From the NCBI GenBank assembly GCA_030150305.1, contig JASLGD010000348.1, positions 1-8,578 on the forward strand: a stretch of DNA of 8,578 nucleotides, written 5' to 3'. Origin of the DNA: Caldimonas sp. (GTDB lineage Bacteria > Pseudomonadota > Gammaproteobacteria > Burkholderiales > Burkholderiaceae_C). This document shows positions 7,164 through 8,578 of the stretch, piece by piece (the stretch's first letter is position 1; every line of letters begins with the position of its first letter). The notes under the pieces were generated by a model. That model was not told where the DNA came from, ran no database searches, and saw nothing but the letters and a program-made list of their open reading frames with translations. A program made the translations under genes and the position numbers.

Positions 7164-8578
7164 CGACGCTCGAGCAGGTCAACGGCGCGAGCGCAGCGGA
7201 GTTCGTCCAGCTGCTCGACGGCATCTACGAGCACTCGCCGTGGATCGTCGAGGCGGCGGCGCCGCGGCGACCGTTCGCGACCCTCGCGCAGCTCAAGCGC
7301 GCGCTCGTCGAGGTCGTGCGCGACGCCGGCCGCGAAGCGCAGCTGAAGCTCCTGCGCGCCCACCCCGAGCTCGCCGGCAAGGCGATGGTCGAGCGCTCGC
7401 TCACGGCGTCGTCGACCGACGAGCAGACGCGCGCCGGCCTGACCGCGTGCACGCCGGCCGAGCTGGCGCGGATCGGCGAGCTCAACGCCGCCTACCGCGC
7501 GAAGTTCGGCGTCCCGTTCCTCCTCGCCGTGCGCGGGCCGCGCGGCGTGGGCCTGCGCAAGGACGAGATCCTCGCGACGTTCGCGCGCAGGCTCGAGCAC
7601 CCGGCCGATTTCGAGCTCGCCGAGGCGCTGCGCAACGTCCACCGCATCGCCGAGATCCGGCTCGACGAACGCTTCGGCGTCGAGCCGGCGCTCGGCAACC
7701 TGGTCTGGGACTGGGCCGAGCAGCTCGCCGCGCACAGCGATCCGGGCTTCGCCGAGCGCGGCGAGCTGACCGTCACCTACCTCACCGACGCGCACCGCGC
7801 GTGCGCGCGCCAGCTCGTCGCGTGGATGCGCGAGTGCGGCTTCGACGACGTGGCGATCGACGCGGTCGGCAACGTCGTCGGCGTCTACGCAGGCAGCGAT
7901 CCGTCGGCGCCGCGGCTCCTCACCGGCAGCCACTACGACACCGTGCGCAACGGCGGCAAGTACGACGGCCGGCTCGGCATCTTCGTGCCGATGGCGTGCG
8001 TGCGCGAGCTGCACCGCGCGGGGCGGCGGCTGCCGTTCGCGATCGAGGTCGTCGGCTTCGCCGAGGAGGAAGGCCAGCGCTACAAGGCGGTCTTCCTCGG
8101 CTCGGGCGCGCTCACCGGGCACTTCGATCCGGCGTGGCTCGACCAGCGCGACGCCGACGGCGTTGCGATGCGCGACGCGATGCGCGCTGCGGGGCTCGAC
8201 CCCGCCGCCATCGCGGCGCTCGCGCGCGACCCGAAGCGCTACCTCGGCTTCGTCGAAGTGCACATCGAGCAGGGGCCGGTGCTGAACGAGCTCGACCTGC
8301 CGCTCGGCGTCGTCACGTCGATCAACGGCAGCGTCCGCTATCTCGGCGAGATCGTCGGCATGGCGAGCCACGCCGGGACGACGCCGATGGACCGCAGGCG
8401 CGACGCCGCGGTCGCCGCCGCCGAGCTCGTCGTCTACGTCGAGCGCCGCGCCGGGTCGGCGCCGCACCTCGTCGGCACGGTCGGCATGCTGCAGGTGCCG
8501 AACGGCTCGATCAACGTCGTCCCGGGTCGCTGCACGTTCAGCCTCGACCTCCGCGCGACGACCGACGCCGCACGCGAC
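7160..8578 (+). CDS. Fused OHCU decarboxylase (UraD) and allantoate amidohydrolase (AllC, M20 family), C-terminus beyond window
   Basis: The frame is open for 473 codons from the ATG at 7160 to the edge. Residues 1 to about 167 are an OHCU decarboxylase: HPELAGK (68-74), the DEQTRAGL stretch (87-94), NAAYRAKFGVPFL (109-121) and HRIAEIRL (161-168). H68, E88 and R162 fall where the catalytic His, Glu and Arg lie in characterised enzymes. This domain makes S-allantoin. From about 178 it is an M20 ureido-hydrolase: metal-ligand motifs GSHYDTV (H258), GKYDGRLG (D269), AEEEGQRY (302-308) and VEVHIEQGP (H368), then the dimerisation-domain motif ASHAGTTPMDRRRDA (402-416). This half opens allantoate to ureidoglycine, CO2 and ammonia. 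The last metal histidine should lie past the edge. There is no stop, frameshift or internal ribosome site at the junction, so it reads as one protein. The start overlaps the puuE stop; AGG at 7150-7152 may serve as ribosome site. The second half could alternatively be an N-carbamoyl amino acid amidase, but context favours allantoate. Confidence 0.93.
   Translation, partial: MTTLEQVNGASAAEFVQLLDGIYEHSPWIVEAAAPRRPFATLAQLKRALVEVVRDAGREAQLKLLRAHPELAGKAMVERSLTASSTDEQTRAGLTACTPAELARIGELNAAYRAKFGVPFLLAVRGPRGVGLRKDEILATFARRLEHPADFELAEALRNVHRIAEIRLDERFGVEPALGNLVWDWAEQLAAHSDPGFAERGELTVTYLTDAHRACARQLVAWMRECGFDDVAIDAVGNVVGVYAGSDPSAPRLLTGSHYDTVRNGGKYDGRLGIFVPMACVRELHRAGRRLPFAIEVVGFAEEEGQRYKAVFLGSGALTGHFDPAWLDQRDADGVAMRDAMRAAGLDPAAIAALARDPKRYLGFVEVHIEQGPVLNELDLPLGVVTSINGSVRYLGEIVGMASHAGTTPMDRRRDAAVAAAELVVYVERRAGSAPHLVGTVGMLQVPNGSINVVPGRCTFSLDLRATTDAARD

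Noticed and set aside
6917..8467. Minus-strand open frame of 516 codons opposite puuE and uraD-allC
   Set aside because: It crosses a real gene boundary and has the Arg/Ala/Val composition of a reverse-strand shadow. The plus-strand frame carries complete enzyme motifs.

Overview
This is a high-GC bacterial window in which third codon positions are almost always G or C. Gene content points to a betaproteobacterium, most likely of the Burkholderiales or a near relative: a homodimeric-type pyruvate dehydrogenase E1 (AceE) followed by aceF, plus a urate-degradation set with a membrane-bound cytochrome-type urate oxidase (PuuD) and a polysaccharide-deacetylase-type allantoinase (PuuE). The taxonomic placement is inferred from family content, not from a marker gene.

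Layout. On the minus strand, read from right to left, the order is uraH (5695-6051), puuD (4410-5618), a MOFRL-type glycerate 2-kinase (3130-4413), aceE (332-3037) and the 5' end of aceF (304 to the window edge). On the plus strand are puuE (6210-7163) and a long open frame starting at 7160 that runs off the right edge. That last frame fuses an OHCU decarboxylase domain (UraD) to an allantoate amidohydrolase of the M20 family (AllC). The two gene sets diverge from a 158-base region (6052-6209) that must hold the promoters for both directions.

How the genes work together. PuuD oxidises urate to 5-hydroxyisourate, UraH hydrolyses it to OHCU, the UraD domain decarboxylates OHCU to S-allantoin, PuuE opens allantoin to allantoate, and the AllC domain starts breaking allantoate down towards ureidoglycine, ureidoglycolate and glyoxylate. 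Glyoxylate can be turned into glycerate by glyoxylate carboligase and tartronate semialdehyde reductase, which are not in this window. The glycerate kinase then feeds the carbon into lower glycolysis, directly upstream of the pyruvate dehydrogenase genes. Two junctions are 4-base stop/start overlaps: GTGA between puuD and the glycerate kinase, and ATGA between puuE and uraD-allC. Both suggest tight translational coupling.

The most interesting items are the UraD-AllC fusion, which joins two non-consecutive steps around the co-translated allantoinase; the coupling of a membrane urate oxidase to a glycerate kinase; and small palindromes in the uraH-puuD spacer and in front of puuE. I see no RNA genes, insertion sequences, CRISPR arrays or phage genes. 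The families are all recognisable, so I do not claim a wholly new system.
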